Counted from the first letter of the stretch, positions 33,416-43,696 are shown. The stretch is DNA of 64,000 nucleotides from an uncultured Cytophagaceae bacterium (GCA_903898715.1 CAIUGL010000103.1:21557-85556); one strand, 5' to 3'. The notes: generated by a model from the letters alone, not told the origin. Numbers and translations: made by a program.

Positions 33416-34672
33416 ATGGCTTATTTATTTACTTCAGAGTCAGTATCCGAGGGACATCCCGATAAAGTAGCTGACCAAATTTCAGATGCGTTAATCGACC
33501 ATTTCATGGCGTTTGACCCAACTTCTAAAGTAGCTTGTGAGACCCTAGTAACAACGGGGCAGGTTGTTTTAGCAGGTGAAGTAAATACCACAACCTATTT
33601 GGATGTGCAAGCCATTACACGTGATGTGATCCGTAAAATCGGTTACACGAAATCTGAATATATGTTTGAAGCCAACTCATGTGGTATTTTATCTGCCATT
33701 CATGAGCAATCGGCCGACATTAATCAAGGTGTTGACCGTGCGAATCCGGAAGAGCAAGGAGCAGGTGATCAGGGAATGATGTTTGGTTTTGCAACAAAAG
33801 AGACAGACAACTACATGCCTTTGGCATTGGATTTAGCACATAAAATCCTTCAAGAATTATCGTATATCCGTAACAACGAGCCTAGCTTAATTGGTTATTT
33901 ACGTCCGGATGCGAAATCTCAAGTAACCATCGAATACAGTGATGATCATACGCCACAACGTATTGATACGATCGTTGTTTCGACTCAACATGATGACTTT
34001 GCAACGGAAGCGGAGATGTTGGCCAAAATCAAAAAAGACATCATTGAAATCGTTATACCTCGCGTTAAAGCAAAGTTAAAGCCTGAATTACAAGCTTTAT
34101 TTAACGATGCAATTACGTATCACATTAACCCAACGGGTAAATTTGTGATCGGTGGACCGCACGGAGATACTGGATTAACAGGTCGTAAAATCATCGTAGA
34201 TACCTACGGTGGAAAAGGTGCTCACGGTGGTGGCGCATTCTCAGGAAAAGATCCTTCGAAAGTAGACCGCTCAGCAGCTTACGCGACGCGTCACATTGCG
34301 AAAAACTTAGTTGCTGCAGGCTTGTGTGACCAAGTATTAGTTCAAGTTTCCTATGCAATTGGTGTAGCTAAACCATGTGGTTTGTTCATTGATACGTACG
34401 GCACAGCAAAGGTTAACCTAACTGATGGCGAAATTGCACGTAAAGTAGAAGCTATCTTCGATATGCGTCCATACTTTATTGAGCAACGTTTGAAATTACG
34501 TAACCCAATCTATTCAGAAACTGCTGCTTATGGGCACATGGGTCGTAAAAATGAAGTTGTTACGAAAACATTCCATGGTCCAGGTGGTCAAAAAGTAACG
34601 AAAGAAGTGGAATTATTTACATGGGAAAAATTAGATTACGTAGATGCAGTTAAGTCGGCATTCGGAATTTAA
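33416..34672 (+). CDS. metK: S-adenosylmethionine synthetase
   Basis: A 418-residue enzyme making SAM from methionine and ATP. Motifs: [31 protein letters not shown], the P-loop-like [15 protein letters not shown] and [19 protein letters not shown]. All are intact. I start at ATG 33416, which gives [10 protein letters not shown] as in other Bacteroidota; an earlier in-frame start at 33383 overlaps the -7 box. It stands alone, with its own promoter and a strong terminator. Confidence 0.98.
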   Translation: MAYLFTSESVSEGHPDKVADQISDALIDHFMAFDPTSKVACETLVTTGQVVLAGEVNTTTYLDVQAITRDVIRKIGYTKSEYMFEANSCGILSAIHEQSADINQGVDRANPEEQGAGDQGMMFGFATKETDNYMPLALDLAHKILQELSYIRNNEPSLIGYLRPDAKSQVTIEYSDDHTPQRIDTIVVSTQHDDFATEAEMLAKIKKDIIEIVIPRVKAKLKPELQALFNDAITYHINPTGKFVIGGPHGDTGLTGRKIIVDTYGGKGAHGGGAFSGKDPSKVDRSAAYATRHIAKNLVAAGLCDQVLVQVSYAIGVAKPCGLFIDTYGTAKVNLTDGEIARKVEAIFDMRPYFIEQRLKLRNPIYSETAAYGHMGRKNEVVTKTFHGPGGQKVTKEVELFTWEKLDYVDAVKSAFGI

Positions 34673-34691
34673 TCAACCCCAATGATCATAC

Positions 34692-34720
34692 AAAAGGTGC
34701 TCTTACCCGGAGCACCTTTT
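34692..34720 (+). terminator. terminator of metK
   Basis: Stem AAAAGGTGCTC / GAGCACCTTTT with a 7-base loop and a run of T immediately after, 20 bases past the metK stop codon. Confidence 0.9.
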
Positions 34721-34780
34721 TTTATGGGGTATTTTCCGCTTAATTTGAACAAATATTAGTGAAAACGAGTTAGAGAATAC

Positions 34781-35899
34781 ATGCGTACATCAAGTAAAAA
34801 AGGGTTTTATTTCAAGGAATTTGAAGAAAAAAGCATTTCGCCTTTTGACAAGCTTTTTGGCATATTTAAGGAACTCATTACCCATACCTCCGGTGACTTC
34901 GATGAAGCCATTGATTGGTTACGGGAATTGGATAAGGAATATGAGTTAACCGACGAAAACTATACCATCGAAGATTTCATTGAAGACCTAAAAGCCAAAG
35001 GCTATATTCGGGAAGAAGTAGATGAAAATGGAGGTACAGGTATGGGGATTACAGCCAAAACCGAACGTGCCATTCGACAAACAGCGTTAGAAAACATTTT
35101 TGGCAATCTCAATAAAAGTGGCGCTGGAAATCACAAGACGAAGGCGTCAGGGCAAGGAGATGAATTGACGGGTGAATTTAGATCCTATCATTTTGGCGAT
35201 GGTTTAGAAAAGATTTCGTTAACGGAAAGTTTAAAAAATGCCCAAATCAATCATGGAATAGGCGAATTTGAATTAACGGAAGACGATTTAGTCGTTGAAG
35301 ACACCCAATACAAATCTCAAATGAGTACGGTATTGATGATTGACATCAGTCACTCCATGATTCTTTATGGGGAAGATCGCATCACACCTGCCAAAAAAGT
35401 AGCGATGGCTTTGGCTGAATTAATTACGACACGCTACCCCAAAGACACGATTGATATATTAGTTTTCGGCAATGATGCATGGAGCATTTCGATAAAAGAT
35501 ATCCCCTATTTAAAAGTAGGACCATACCATACCAATACGGTCGCCGGGTTGCAGTTGGCCATGGATATTCTACGTCGGAAACGAAATACCAACAAGCAGA
35601 TTTTCATGATTACGGATGGGAAACCGAGTTGTGTCAAGGAAAAAGACGGGAGCTATTACATGAACAGTAATGGACTTGACCCCTATGTGACTGAAAAATG
35701 TTACACACAAGCGGCTCAAGCACGTAAATTACATATACCCATCACGACATTTATGATTGCCCGCGACTCTTATCTCCAACAGTTTGTGGATAAGTTTACA
35801 GAGGCAAATCAAGGGAAAGCCTTCTATACTGGATTACGCGGTTTAGGGGAAATGATATTTCAAGATTACGAAACGAATAGAAAGAAAAGACTCAAATAA
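34781..35899 (+). CDS. VWA domain protein (chelatase D-like)
   Basis: A 372-residue cytosolic protein. The first ~170 residues are charged and largely helical. A von Willebrand A domain follows, with the MIDAS motif DISHS (residues 188-192), the second Thr site in HTNTVAGL and FMITDGKPS. Such proteins pair with AAA+ ATPases of the MoxR/ChlI kind to remodel or load metal onto targets. The next gene, one base after the stop, encodes exactly such an ATPase, so the two should form one complex. The target is unknown, and no cobalamin or chlorophyll chelatase subunit is nearby. Confidence 0.88.
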   Translation: MRTSSKKGFYFKEFEEKSISPFDKLFGIFKELITHTSGDFDEAIDWLRELDKEYELTDENYTIEDFIEDLKAKGYIREEVDENGGTGMGITAKTERAIRQTALENIFGNLNKSGAGNHKTKASGQGDELTGEFRSYHFGDGLEKISLTESLKNAQINHGIGEFELTEDDLVVEDTQYKSQMSTVLMIDISHSMILYGEDRITPAKKVAMALAELITTRYPKDTIDILVFGNDAWSISIKDIPYLKVGPYHTNTVAGLQLAMDILRRKRNTNKQIFMITDGKPSCVKEKDGSYYMNSNGLDPYVTEKCYTQAAQARKLHIPITTFMIARDSYLQQFVDKFTEANQGKAFYTGLRGLGEMIFQDYETNRKKRLK

Positions 35900-35900
35900 G

Positions 35901-37340
35901 ATGATTAAATTATTAGGTGAATTAAAGGCTTCAGGGTACCAAAGCAAATCCATTAAAGACGAACTACGAGACAATCTAATCCAGCACATGAAAGCTGGAA
36001 CAACTGTTTTCGAAGGTGTACATGGATTCGAAAATTCAGTCATTCCAGAATTAGAAAGAGCTATTTTATCACGCCACAATATCAATTTACTCGGACTTCG
36101 GGGACAAGCGAAAACGCGACTTGCACGCCTCATGGTCAATCTATTAGATGAGTATATTCCATATATCGAGGGATCTGAAATCAATGATGATCCATTGAAT
36201 CCTATTTCTCGCTTTGCGATTAACTTGATTGAAGAAAAAGGAGATCAAACACCAATTGCTTGGCTACATCGTTCAGATCGATTTGCTGAAAAATTAGCCA
36301 CACCGGATGTTACTGTTGCTGATTTAATTGGCGACATAGATCCTATCAAGGCGGCTAATTTAAAACTTTCGTATGCAGATGACCGTGTGATACATTTTGG
36401 GATGATTCCACGTGCAAATCGCTGCATTTTTGTCATTAATGAGATTCCTGATCTTCAGGCGCGGATTCAGGTAGCCTTATTCAATATTTTACAAGAGGGT
36501 GATATCCAAATCAGAGGGTTTAAATTACGCCTACCTTTGGACGTTCAATTCATATTTACGGCAAATCCGGAGGACTATACGAACCGCGGAAGCATCGTAA
36601 CGCCATTGAAAGATCGAATTGGATCTCAAATTCTAACCCATTACCCAGAGAGCATTGCTGTTGCGCGTAAAATATCTTCACAGGAAGCGCGCCTGAATGC
36701 ATCACAAACAGATCGGGTGTACATACCAAATCTTGCGTATGATCTACTGGAGCAAATCATTTTTGAAGCACGTCAAAGTGAATACATTGACATCAAAAGT
36801 GGAGTCAGCGCCCGTATGAGTATATCGATGCTAGAAAGTCTCGTGAGCACCGCTGAAAGAAGATCGTTGCTAAACAAAGAGAAGCATACGACGGTTCGTC
36901 TGGCTGATTTTATGGGTATCATTCCTGCAATTACCGGTAAGGTAGAGCTGGTATATGAAGGAGAGCAAGAGGGTGCCGCATTTGTGGCAGAACAGTTAAT
37001 TGGCTCAGCCATTAAAACATTCCTTCCTGGTTTATTCCCTAAAATAGAGAAACTATCGAAAAAAATCGAAGATACCCCTTACACAGCATTAATGGAGGCA
37101 ATTTATGCAGGTGGAGGTTTGGTATTGTATGATGAAAGTTCGGCTGCCGACTACCAAGAAACGTTAAATTCCTTGAAACCACTGAATGAATTAGTGAAAA
37201 AATATCAAGGTGACGCGGCAGTTGAAGATCAGTATTTTATCAAAGAATTTCTATTGTGGGCTTTAGCGGAACATCACAAATTAGGGAAAGATCGACTGAC
37301 GAATGGATTTGAATTCAAAGACTTGATTGGCATACTTTAA
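35901..37340 (+). CDS. AAA+ ATPase (chelatase I/MoxR-like)
   Basis: A 479-residue ATPase of the magnesium-chelatase I-like group. The Walker A reads GLRGQAKT (residues 65-72), keeping the Lys and Thr but with Gln-Ala in place of the usual second Gly. Walker B reads FVINEIPDL, with Asn before the catalytic Glu. FTANPEDYTNRGSIVTPLKDR gives sensor 1 and an arginine-rich segment. It is adjacent to the VWA gene (one-base gap), forming a two-gene operon that ends in a strong terminator. Function in the cell is not known. Confidence 0.88.
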   Translation: MIKLLGELKASGYQSKSIKDELRDNLIQHMKAGTTVFEGVHGFENSVIPELERAILSRHNINLLGLRGQAKTRLARLMVNLLDEYIPYIEGSEINDDPLNPISRFAINLIEEKGDQTPIAWLHRSDRFAEKLATPDVTVADLIGDIDPIKAANLKLSYADDRVIHFGMIPRANRCIFVINEIPDLQARIQVALFNILQEGDIQIRGFKLRLPLDVQFIFTANPEDYTNRGSIVTPLKDRIGSQILTHYPESIAVARKISSQEARLNASQTDRVYIPNLAYDLLEQIIFEARQSEYIDIKSGVSARMSISMLESLVSTAERRSLLNKEKHTTVRLADFMGIIPAITGKVELVYEGEQEGAAFVAEQLIGSAIKTFLPGLFPKIEKLSKKIEDTPYTALMEAIYAGGGLVLYDESSAADYQETLNSLKPLNELVKKYQGDAAVEDQYFIKEFLLWALAEHHKLGKDRLTNGFEFKDLIGIL

Positions 37341-37342
37341 AA

Positions 37343-37373
37343 AAAACACCCAATAAATTTTATTGGGTGTTTT
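37343..37373. terminator. bidirectional terminator
   Basis: Long inverted repeat with core AACACCCAATAAA / TTTATTGGGTGTT flanked by A and T tracts, between the convergent ATPase and hibernation factor genes. Confidence 0.88.
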
Positions 37374-37378
37374 CTTTT

Positions 37379-37711
37379 TTATTCCGTTGCCAAATTGAGC
37401 TTGGCTGATTTCACTTGACTAATTTTTGCTTTAAATCGCTTGATTTGTTCAGCTAATGCATTGAGAGCTAGATCTAAGGCTTCTTCAAATGATCTAGCTG
37501 TTTCTTTGACGAATAAGACCGCACCAGGTACTGCAATTTTAATTTCTAATAACTTTTCGCGCATTTTCCCTTCTCCGGTAAGCAACTTTAAAAATACTTC
37601 TCCTCCGGTTATTCGATCGTAAAAAGTATCTAACTTATTCAACTTAGCTTGAATGCTATCCAACAATTTACGATCAGCACTGAAGTGAATGGCGTGTACT
37701 TGCACTTTCAT
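37379..37711 (-). CDS. hpf: ribosome hibernation factor (HPF/RaiA family)
   Basis: A ~110-residue short-form factor that binds the 30S decoding region in stationary phase. The beta-alpha fold shows VQVHAIHFSADRKLLDSI and KIAVPGAVLFVKE, with a basic C-terminus (RFKAKISQVKSAK). The extra dimerisation domain of long HPF is lacking. I take ATG 37711 as the start; an ATG six bases upstream is equally possible. It stands alone between a terminator and the nuclease gene. Confidence 0.9.
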   Translation of the reverse strand: MKVQVHAIHFSADRKLLDSIQAKLNKLDTFYDRITGGEVFLKLLTGEGKMREKLLEIKIAVPGAVLFVKETARSFEEALDLALNALAEQIKRFKAKISQVKSAKLNLATE

Positions 37712-37838
37712 AATCATTAAATTTTAAGGGTGAATAGTTGCTTTGGGAATCTTAGCAAAGCCAACGAAAAACAGAACGTTTTAGATTCGTTGAAAAGGTA
37801 TATTTTTTTCGAAATGATGTCAAGTAATTCGTGACAAT

Positions 37839-39491
37839 TTATTTCCACTGAACACGAATCAATCGAAAGGGAATATCGATTTGCCTAAAATAATCATGCC
37901 AAAAATACTGTATGGCAGATAAATGATCATTGGGCGATTTAACCTCAATAAAGCAATAAATCCCATTTTTTTCAATAAACAAATCGGGAAATCCTTTGGC
38001 ATGCGTAGCCAAATGATTCCACATGTAAGTCAATACAGACCTTAATGCTTTTGGGTCTATGACCCTAATTGCATTCTCCATAAACTCCCAATCCAAACTG
38101 TACCAGTCCACCAAAGGATTCAAAATACCTTGTTGGCGTTCCCCCACCCCCTGCATAAACACTAATGCCTGATCAGCATCATCGAGAATTTCCAAACGTG
38201 ACGCAAAATCCTGTTGACTTAAGGCCGCAAACTCTAGTTGGCCATAATGACTTGGCGCATACTGAAACGGGTGGTGATACCCCGATTTCTTTTCTTTAAA
38301 CAGTAAATCCCACGTTAATAAACCTAGGATGTTTTTCCAAATTCGATTTTCAGAAAATGTGGCATAGTAGCCTTGTTTTTGAAAATAGTCAACGACACCT
38401 TGCTCCACATGACCTTGCCAGGATATGTCGATTTCAATAAGTTCTGCGTCTTTGAGCGAACTAGTTACCTTTTTGATATGTTTTTTTGAGGCTTGTTTGG
38501 CCAAAAAATCTTGAAAGAAATGAATTTCAGCAGGATTTTCAATGTATTCAAGTCCAAACTCAGCCCAATAAATAGCTTCATCGGTCCGTTTTAATTTAGC
38601 CAAGATGCGCACTCGGCGCTCCAATGAATTTATGGATGAAGCGTATGCATAAACATTAAGCGCGTGTTCCAGTTGAAGATTTCGTTCGAGGTGTCGGCCA
38701 ACTTGAAATAACATCTTCTCAAATGCGGGAATGACTAACTCAGTCAAATCGGAGATCATTGGAAGCACATTAGCTTCAAAAGATGCCATAATGGATGTGA
38801 CTGAATCTGGTTGTTCTTTAATCTCCCAAAACCATTCACGCCACAAACTAAGCTGCCATTTTTGCTCAATTTCTTTACGTGAAGCAAAATAAGGGATTAG
38901 ATCCTCCTCGGATACATCTACAAATTGGCGATGACCTAAATCGCGCACAACGAATTCAGTCAGGTCGCGATGCCGGCTTCCAAAAAACAAGAACGTAGTA
39001 AATAAATAATAATTCTTATTGGTTGGTTGAATAAAATCATCCCCTGAAATCAACCCCAGATGCGGCTGATTACTTAATAAGTCAGCTAAAATTGGCTTAG
39101 CTAATGATTTTGAAATCTTCTGATCAGGGAAAAGTTGGTGCGCAATCTCCAAACATGTTTCTTTTTTCAATACATGCAATAGTTCAGGCAGTATTGTGTC
39201 AGCTGAATACCTCTGTAAAAATTGAATATCAATTAATTCTTGAAAGGCGTCAGGTAATAAATCAATTTCAGGATAATTGATTTTATGTGTTTGAAACCAG
39301 GGAGTTGAACGTGAGCAGAGCCGCAAATACAAGCATTGAGCTGATTTTGATAGTAAATCAAATTGATTGAGAAATTCGATTTCAGGCTCAATTAGCAAAT
39401 TTTCATAATGCTTTTTGATGTAACGCAGAACAAATTGATAGTTATCCCAATAATAGTCGGATGAAAGATTTGTTTGCGCAGGGGTCTGCAT
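37839..39491 (-). CDS. FAN1-like VRR-NUC nuclease
   Basis: A 550-residue protein. The C-terminal ~60 residues hold a VRR-NUC PD-(D/E)xK site: KGFPDLFIEKN, then FIEVKSPNDHLSAIQ, with Asp, Glu and Lys in place. Before that lie a helical wing and TPR-like region (residues ~200-370) and an N-terminal FAN1-type domain (FLNQFDLLSKSAQCLYLRL). FAN1 homologues cut DNA flaps and help to resolve interstrand crosslinks; bacterial members behave alike in vitro. It stands alone, divergent from pgk, so no partner is suggested. Confidence 0.87.
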   Translation of the reverse strand: MQTPAQTNLSSDYYWDNYQFVLRYIKKHYENLLIEPEIEFLNQFDLLSKSAQCLYLRLCSRSTPWFQTHKINYPEIDLLPDAFQELIDIQFLQRYSADTILPELLHVLKKETCLEIAHQLFPDQKISKSLAKPILADLLSNQPHLGLISGDDFIQPTNKNYYLFTTFLFFGSRHRDLTEFVVRDLGHRQFVDVSEEDLIPYFASRKEIEQKWQLSLWREWFWEIKEQPDSVTSIMASFEANVLPMISDLTELVIPAFEKMLFQVGRHLERNLQLEHALNVYAYASSINSLERRVRILAKLKRTDEAIYWAEFGLEYIENPAEIHFFQDFLAKQASKKHIKKVTSSLKDAELIEIDISWQGHVEQGVVDYFQKQGYYATFSENRIWKNILGLLTWDLLFKEKKSGYHHPFQYAPSHYGQLEFAALSQQDFASRLEILDDADQALVFMQGVGERQQGILNPLVDWYSLDWEFMENAIRVIDPKALRSVLTYMWNHLATHAKGFPDLFIEKNGIYCFIEVKSPNDHLSAIQYFWHDYFRQIDIPFRLIRVQWK

Positions 39492-39595
39492 GGCGGAATT
39501 GAGCTAATATTTACACTAAAATAGGACTATTTTTAGTTAATTTTCAAGATTTTAAACAGAAAATTAGATTTTTTCAACAATTTCAGAAATGATGT

Positions 39596-39603
39596 TATAT
39601 TTG
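39596..39603 (+). promoter_or_regulatory. pgk promoter -7 box (TATATTTG)
   Basis: TATATTTG fits TAnnTTTG, ~52 bases before the pgk ATG. No clear -33 TTG at the usual spacing. Confidence 0.45.
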
Positions 39604-39654
39604 CAGGCTTGATATATCTCAGGTAAAACATATAATTTTAACGAAACAAAATTT

Positions 39655-40845
39655 ATGCAAACGGTTTCAAATTTCAATTTTGCTGGCAAAAAAGCATTAG
39701 TTCGTGTTGACTTCAACGTACCTCTTAATGAGCGATTTGAAATTACAGATGATACACGTATCAAAGCAACGATTCCAACAATCCAAAAGATTTTATCGGA
39801 TGGGGGTTCTGCTATCTTGATGTCACATTTAGGTCGTCCAAAGGATGGGCCAACTGAAAAGTATTCCTTAAAGCATTTAGTAACACCACTTTCGTTGGTG
39901 TTTGGGGTTAAAGTTAAGTTTGCCACGGATTGTATCGGAGAAGATGCTTCCGCATTAGCGGCAGATTTACAACCAGGTGAGATCCTTTTATTAGAGAATC
40001 TTCGCTTTTACAAAGAAGAAGAAAAAGGTGATGAGGCATTTGCTCAAAAATTAGCCAAACTAGGTAACGTATGGGTAAATGATGCATTTGGAACAGCACA
40101 CCGCGCACATGCTTCTACGGCTGTAATGGGCAAGTTCTTTACGGATAAAGTAGCTGGATATGTCATGCAAGCGGAATTAGATAATGCAAAGAAAATTTTA
40201 GAATACTCAGAGCGTCCGTTTACGGCAATCATGGGTGGATCAAAAATTTCAGATAAAATATTAATCATCGAGCGTTTACTAGATAAGGTTGACAATCTGA
40301 TTATTGGCGGAGGAATGACCTATACCTTCTCGCTAGCTGAAGGAGGAAAAATCGGAAAATCAATTTCTGAGCCCGATAAAGTTGAATTAGCCAAATCTCT
40401 GATTGAGAAAGCGAAAGCAAAGGGTGTTAATTTAATTATGCCTGTTGACAATGTCTGTGCAGACGATTTCAACAACAATGCAAATCGCCAGACAGTTAGT
40501 CGTGGTGAGATTCCTGATGGATGGGAAGGATTAGATATTGGCCCAGAATCAGTTAAATTGTTTCAAGATGTGATTGCTAAGTCTAAAACGATTCTTTGGA
40601 ATGGTCCGATGGGCGTGTTTGAGTTTCCAAATTTTGCCATTGGTACGAATGCCATTGCCGATGCGGTCGTAAAAGCTACCGAAGAAAATGGTGCATTCTC
40701 GTTAATTGGTGGTGGTGACTCAGCCTCAGCAGTAAACAATGCAGGTTATGGAGATCGCGTTTCGTATGTGTCTACAGGCGGTGGTGCATTATTGGAATAT
40801 ATGGAAGGTAAGACATTACCTGGGGTAGCTGCTTTAGAAGCGTAA
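39655..40845 (+). CDS. pgk: phosphoglycerate kinase
   Basis: A 396-residue glycolytic enzyme that transfers phosphate from 1,3-bisphosphoglycerate to ADP. Signatures: [13 protein letters not shown] at the N-terminus, [38 protein letters not shown], and the nucleotide site WNGPMGVFE and GGGDSASAV. Length is typical. It has a candidate promoter and a strong terminator, so it is probably monocistronic. Confidence 0.98.
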   Translation: MQTVSNFNFAGKKALVRVDFNVPLNERFEITDDTRIKATIPTIQKILSDGGSAILMSHLGRPKDGPTEKYSLKHLVTPLSLVFGVKVKFATDCIGEDASALAADLQPGEILLLENLRFYKEEEKGDEAFAQKLAKLGNVWVNDAFGTAHRAHASTAVMGKFFTDKVAGYVMQAELDNAKKILEYSERPFTAIMGGSKISDKILIIERLLDKVDNLIIGGGMTYTFSLAEGGKIGKSISEPDKVELAKSLIEKAKAKGVNLIMPVDNVCADDFNNNANRQTVSRGEIPDGWEGLDIGPESVKLFQDVIAKSKTILWNGPMGVFEFPNFAIGTNAIADAVVKATEENGAFSLIGGGDSASAVNNAGYGDRVSYVSTGGGALLEYMEGKTLPGVAALEA

Positions 40846-40867
40846 AAAAACGTACGTATTATTTTTG

Positions 40868-40893
40868 AAGGCGAGGAAACATTTCCTCGCCTT
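40868..40893 (+). terminator. terminator of pgk
   Basis: Stem AAGGCGAGGAAA / TTTCCTCGCCTT followed by T residues, 22 bases after the pgk stop. Confidence 0.9.
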
Positions 40894-40929
40894 TTTGTAT
40901 TTTTAGCCTATTGTTCTCATACTTTAGAA

Positions 40930-43386
40930 ATGATCTATCCAAACGAACCTATACAGTTAAAATCAACCTACATTAGCCTTGATAGTAGACAAATTTACGA
41001 TCCAGAAAACACGGCGTTCGTTGCTGTACGTGGAATCAACCATGATGGCCACCAGTATATGGAGACATTATATCAAAAAGGGGTTCGCGAATTTATCGTC
41101 GAAAAAGGTAGTTGGGTAGGCCAACTCCCCGAAAAAGCAAGCCAATGGACCAATACATCGATATGGGTCGTTGACAATAGCATCAAAACATTACAGAATT
41201 TAGCTCATTTGCATCGTATCGCATTTAACCTACCTGTAGTAGGTATTACGGGATCAAATGGTAAAACAACATGTAAAGAGTGGCTATACACATTGACTAA
41301 AAATGAGTTCAATGTCGTGCGTAGTCCTAAGAGCTTCAACTCACAAATTGGCGTTCCACTATCTATTTGGGCAATTCAATCGCATCATACGCTAGGGATT
41401 TTTGAAGCTGGAATTTCAAAAATGAATGAGATGGGGCAATTAGAACCCATCATACATCCTGAATATGGTATTTTTACGCATTTTGGCGAAGCACACAGTC
41501 AACATTTTGAAACAGATAAAATAAAGTTGACCGAAAAATTAAAGCTCTTCCGTCATAGCAAAAAACTAATCTATCGCGCAAGTGAAGAAACGAATGAATG
41601 GATTCATTTGGAGATGCAAAAAAATAACCCAACATGCGAGTTGGTGACCTGGAGTACCACAGACCCTAACCAAACCATCTTTGTTTATTGGAAAATAAAC
41701 GGAACAAGAAGCCAACTAAAGTTTCAGAAAAAAAATCAATCTGAAGTATTTTTAGATCTACACGTTGAATTGTGTGATGAAGCATCACTTGAGAATATAA
41801 CACATTGCATCATTCAGGCACATATACTAGGCTTAGATAAAGCCAAAATTGAACTTGCTTGCAAAGCAATCAGGCCCATCTCCATGCGTCTTGAAATCAA
41901 AGAGGGCGTACGAAATAATCAACTTATTGATGATTCATACAATAATGACATGGATGGCCTTAGATTGGCCCTTCCCTTATTCAAACGATATGAGGAAAAA
42001 TCAAAAGTACTTATCATCAGTGATTTCATGGAAACGGGGCAAAAAGAGGGTGATTTATATCCAACTATCGTCCAACTGATCAAGCATCATCGAATCGATC
42101 ACGTCGTAGGTATAGGTAGTCAATTAGAACGAAATAAACATCTGTTCAATCAAATTTCAACGTATTCATCCACAGAGGATTTAATAGACTCTGGAGATTT
42201 AAATACGGTACATGATTCAGTCATTTTATTAAAAGGAGCAAGAAAATTTTCATTCGAAAAAATAGTCAATGCGCTCGAGACAAAGACACATTGCACCCAA
42301 CTAGAAATAAATCTTGAGGCCATAGAAAATAACCTAACCTATTACAAAGCAACAATAGGAAATGATACCAAAATCATGGGCATGGTCAAAGCACATGCTT
42401 ATGGAGCTGGAGCTATTGAAATAGCTAAAGTATTACAATCTCAAGGTATTGATTACCTGACGGTAGCGTTTACAGATGAAGGAGTTAATCTTCGTAAAAA
42501 TGGCATTTATACACCCATTATGGTGATGAATCCACAAATAGAAGAATTTGAAAAAATCATTGAGTATGCATTAGAGCCTGAAATCTATAGTTTCAGTATG
42601 CTAGATGCCATCGATGAATATTGCTTCCACCATGGAAAGAACATTAAGATTCATATCAAATTAGATACAGGCATGAAACGCCTAGGTTTTGAACCGGAAG
42701 ATATAGATCAATTAACTGAGAAACTGGGTCAAATGCCACATTTATGGGTTGTTAGTGTACTTAGCCATTTAGCAGCATCAGAAAACCCTAAACACAAAGA
42801 ATTCACTGAAAATCAAATCAATCAATTCAAACGTGCAGCAAAATCAATAAGTACAGAATTAGGTCATAGACCCTTATGGCATATTGCCAATTCTGCTGCC
42901 ATCCAAAATTATCCAGAATCAAGACTAGATATGGTCAGATTAGGCATCAATTTATATGGAATTACAGGGAATTTGATCGAAAAAAAGTCTCTAGAAAACG
43001 CATTAATACTTAAAACATACATATCTCAAATCAAAAATGTAAAAAAAGGAGAGTCTGTTGGCTATGGAAGATTAGGACAATTCGAAGAAAACGGGAAAAT
43101 TGCTACACTAGCCATTGGCTATGCAGATGGCTATAATCGAGCCTTAGGCAATGGAGTAGGTACATTTGAAATACAAGGAGTTCTCTGCCCAACGGTTGGC
43201 AATATTTGCATGGATATGTGCATGGTAGATGTAAGTAATATACCGCAAGTTAAAGAAGGAGATGAAGCGATCGCATTTGGTGGAAAAATACAATTATCAG
43301 ATCTAGCTAAGTTGGCTCAAACCATCCCCTATGAAATTATGACTAATATTTCAGAAAGGGTAAAAAGAGTATACGTTCGCGAATAA
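40930..43386 (+). CDS. murF-alr: MurF-alanine racemase fusion
   Basis: An 818-residue bifunctional enzyme. Residues 1-~450 are a Mur ligase (MurF): ATP loop GITGSNGKTTCKEW, and DDSYNNDMDGL. Residues ~455-818 are alanine racemase: the PLP lysine lies in MGMVKAHAYGAGAIE, and the catalytic Tyr region is ESVGYGRLGQ. It would make D-alanine and add D-Ala-D-Ala to the peptidoglycan precursor. This fusion is known across Bacteroidota. MurF keeps its Lys and Ser/Thr of the P-loop, and both halves look active. Confidence 0.95.
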   Translation: MIYPNEPIQLKSTYISLDSRQIYDPENTAFVAVRGINHDGHQYMETLYQKGVREFIVEKGSWVGQLPEKASQWTNTSIWVVDNSIKTLQNLAHLHRIAFNLPVVGITGSNGKTTCKEWLYTLTKNEFNVVRSPKSFNSQIGVPLSIWAIQSHHTLGIFEAGISKMNEMGQLEPIIHPEYGIFTHFGEAHSQHFETDKIKLTEKLKLFRHSKKLIYRASEETNEWIHLEMQKNNPTCELVTWSTTDPNQTIFVYWKINGTRSQLKFQKKNQSEVFLDLHVELCDEASLENITHCIIQAHILGLDKAKIELACKAIRPISMRLEIKEGVRNNQLIDDSYNNDMDGLRLALPLFKRYEEKSKVLIISDFMETGQKEGDLYPTIVQLIKHHRIDHVVGIGSQLERNKHLFNQISTYSSTEDLIDSGDLNTVHDSVILLKGARKFSFEKIVNALETKTHCTQLEINLEAIENNLTYYKATIGNDTKIMGMVKAHAYGAGAIEIAKVLQSQGIDYLTVAFTDEGVNLRKNGIYTPIMVMNPQIEEFEKIIEYALEPEIYSFSMLDAIDEYCFHHGKNIKIHIKLDTGMKRLGFEPEDIDQLTEKLGQMPHLWVVSVLSHLAASENPKHKEFTENQINQFKRAAKSISTELGHRPLWHIANSAAIQNYPESRLDMVRLGINLYGITGNLIEKKSLENALILKTYISQIKNVKKGESVGYGRLGQFEENGKIATLAIGYADGYNRALGNGVGTFEIQGVLCPTVGNICMDMCMVDVSNIPQVKEGDEAIAFGGKIQLSDLAKLAQTIPYEIMTNISERVKRVYVRE

Positions 43387-43416
43387 AGACAGCTAGAAAA
43401 CAATAATATTTAGTTG

Positions 43417-43444
43417 AAAGCCACTTTAGAAATAGAGTGGCTTT
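43417..43444 (+). terminator. terminator of murF-alr
   Basis: Stem AAAGCCACT / AGTGGCTTT with a 10-base loop and a T run, 30 bases after the stop codon. It opens the 310-base gap to the ArsR gene; the rest of the gap is the AT-rich region listed next. Confidence 0.85.
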
Positions 43445-43504
43445 TTTATGTCTAAATGAGCTAGACAACCTTAAATTTTGATAACAAAGTGAATCAAAAA
43501 AAGT

Positions 43505-43625
43505 ATAAACAATTAATTAGCCATAAAACTAATAATTATAAGCTGGATTGATAATTAATTAGCTGATTAGGTAATTTTAATTAGCAATAAGACTAATTAA
43601 TTAGTGGGTATGCTAATTAAATATC
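43505..43625 (+). promoter_or_regulatory. AT-rich region with phased TTAATTAG sites
   Basis: TTAATTAG occurs on the plus strand at 43513, 43555, 43577 and 43597, and its complement CTAATTAA at 43593 and 43613; CTAATTAATTAG at 43593-43604 is a perfect 12-base palindrome. Steps between the plus copies are 42, 22 and 20 bases, close to 4, 2 and 2 helical turns, so sites would face one side of the DNA. This looks like a multi-site operator, perhaps for the ArsR-type protein encoded next. Confidence 0.5.
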
Positions 43626-43626
43626 C

Positions 43627-43658
43627 AGTACTTTCAAAAAGCTTATTTTGAAAGTACT
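43627..43658. promoter_or_regulatory. 13-bp perfect inverted repeat upstream of ArsR-type gene
   Basis: AGTACTTTCAAAA (43627-43639) and TTTTGAAAGTACT (43646-43658) are exact inverted repeats around a 6-base centre, ending 38 bases before the ATG. It may be an operator or a hairpin in the leader. There is no T run after it long enough for a normal terminator. Confidence 0.5.
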
Positions 43659-43696
43659 TTAGAATATATTAAATTAGCTAAATAAGTAATTAAATC

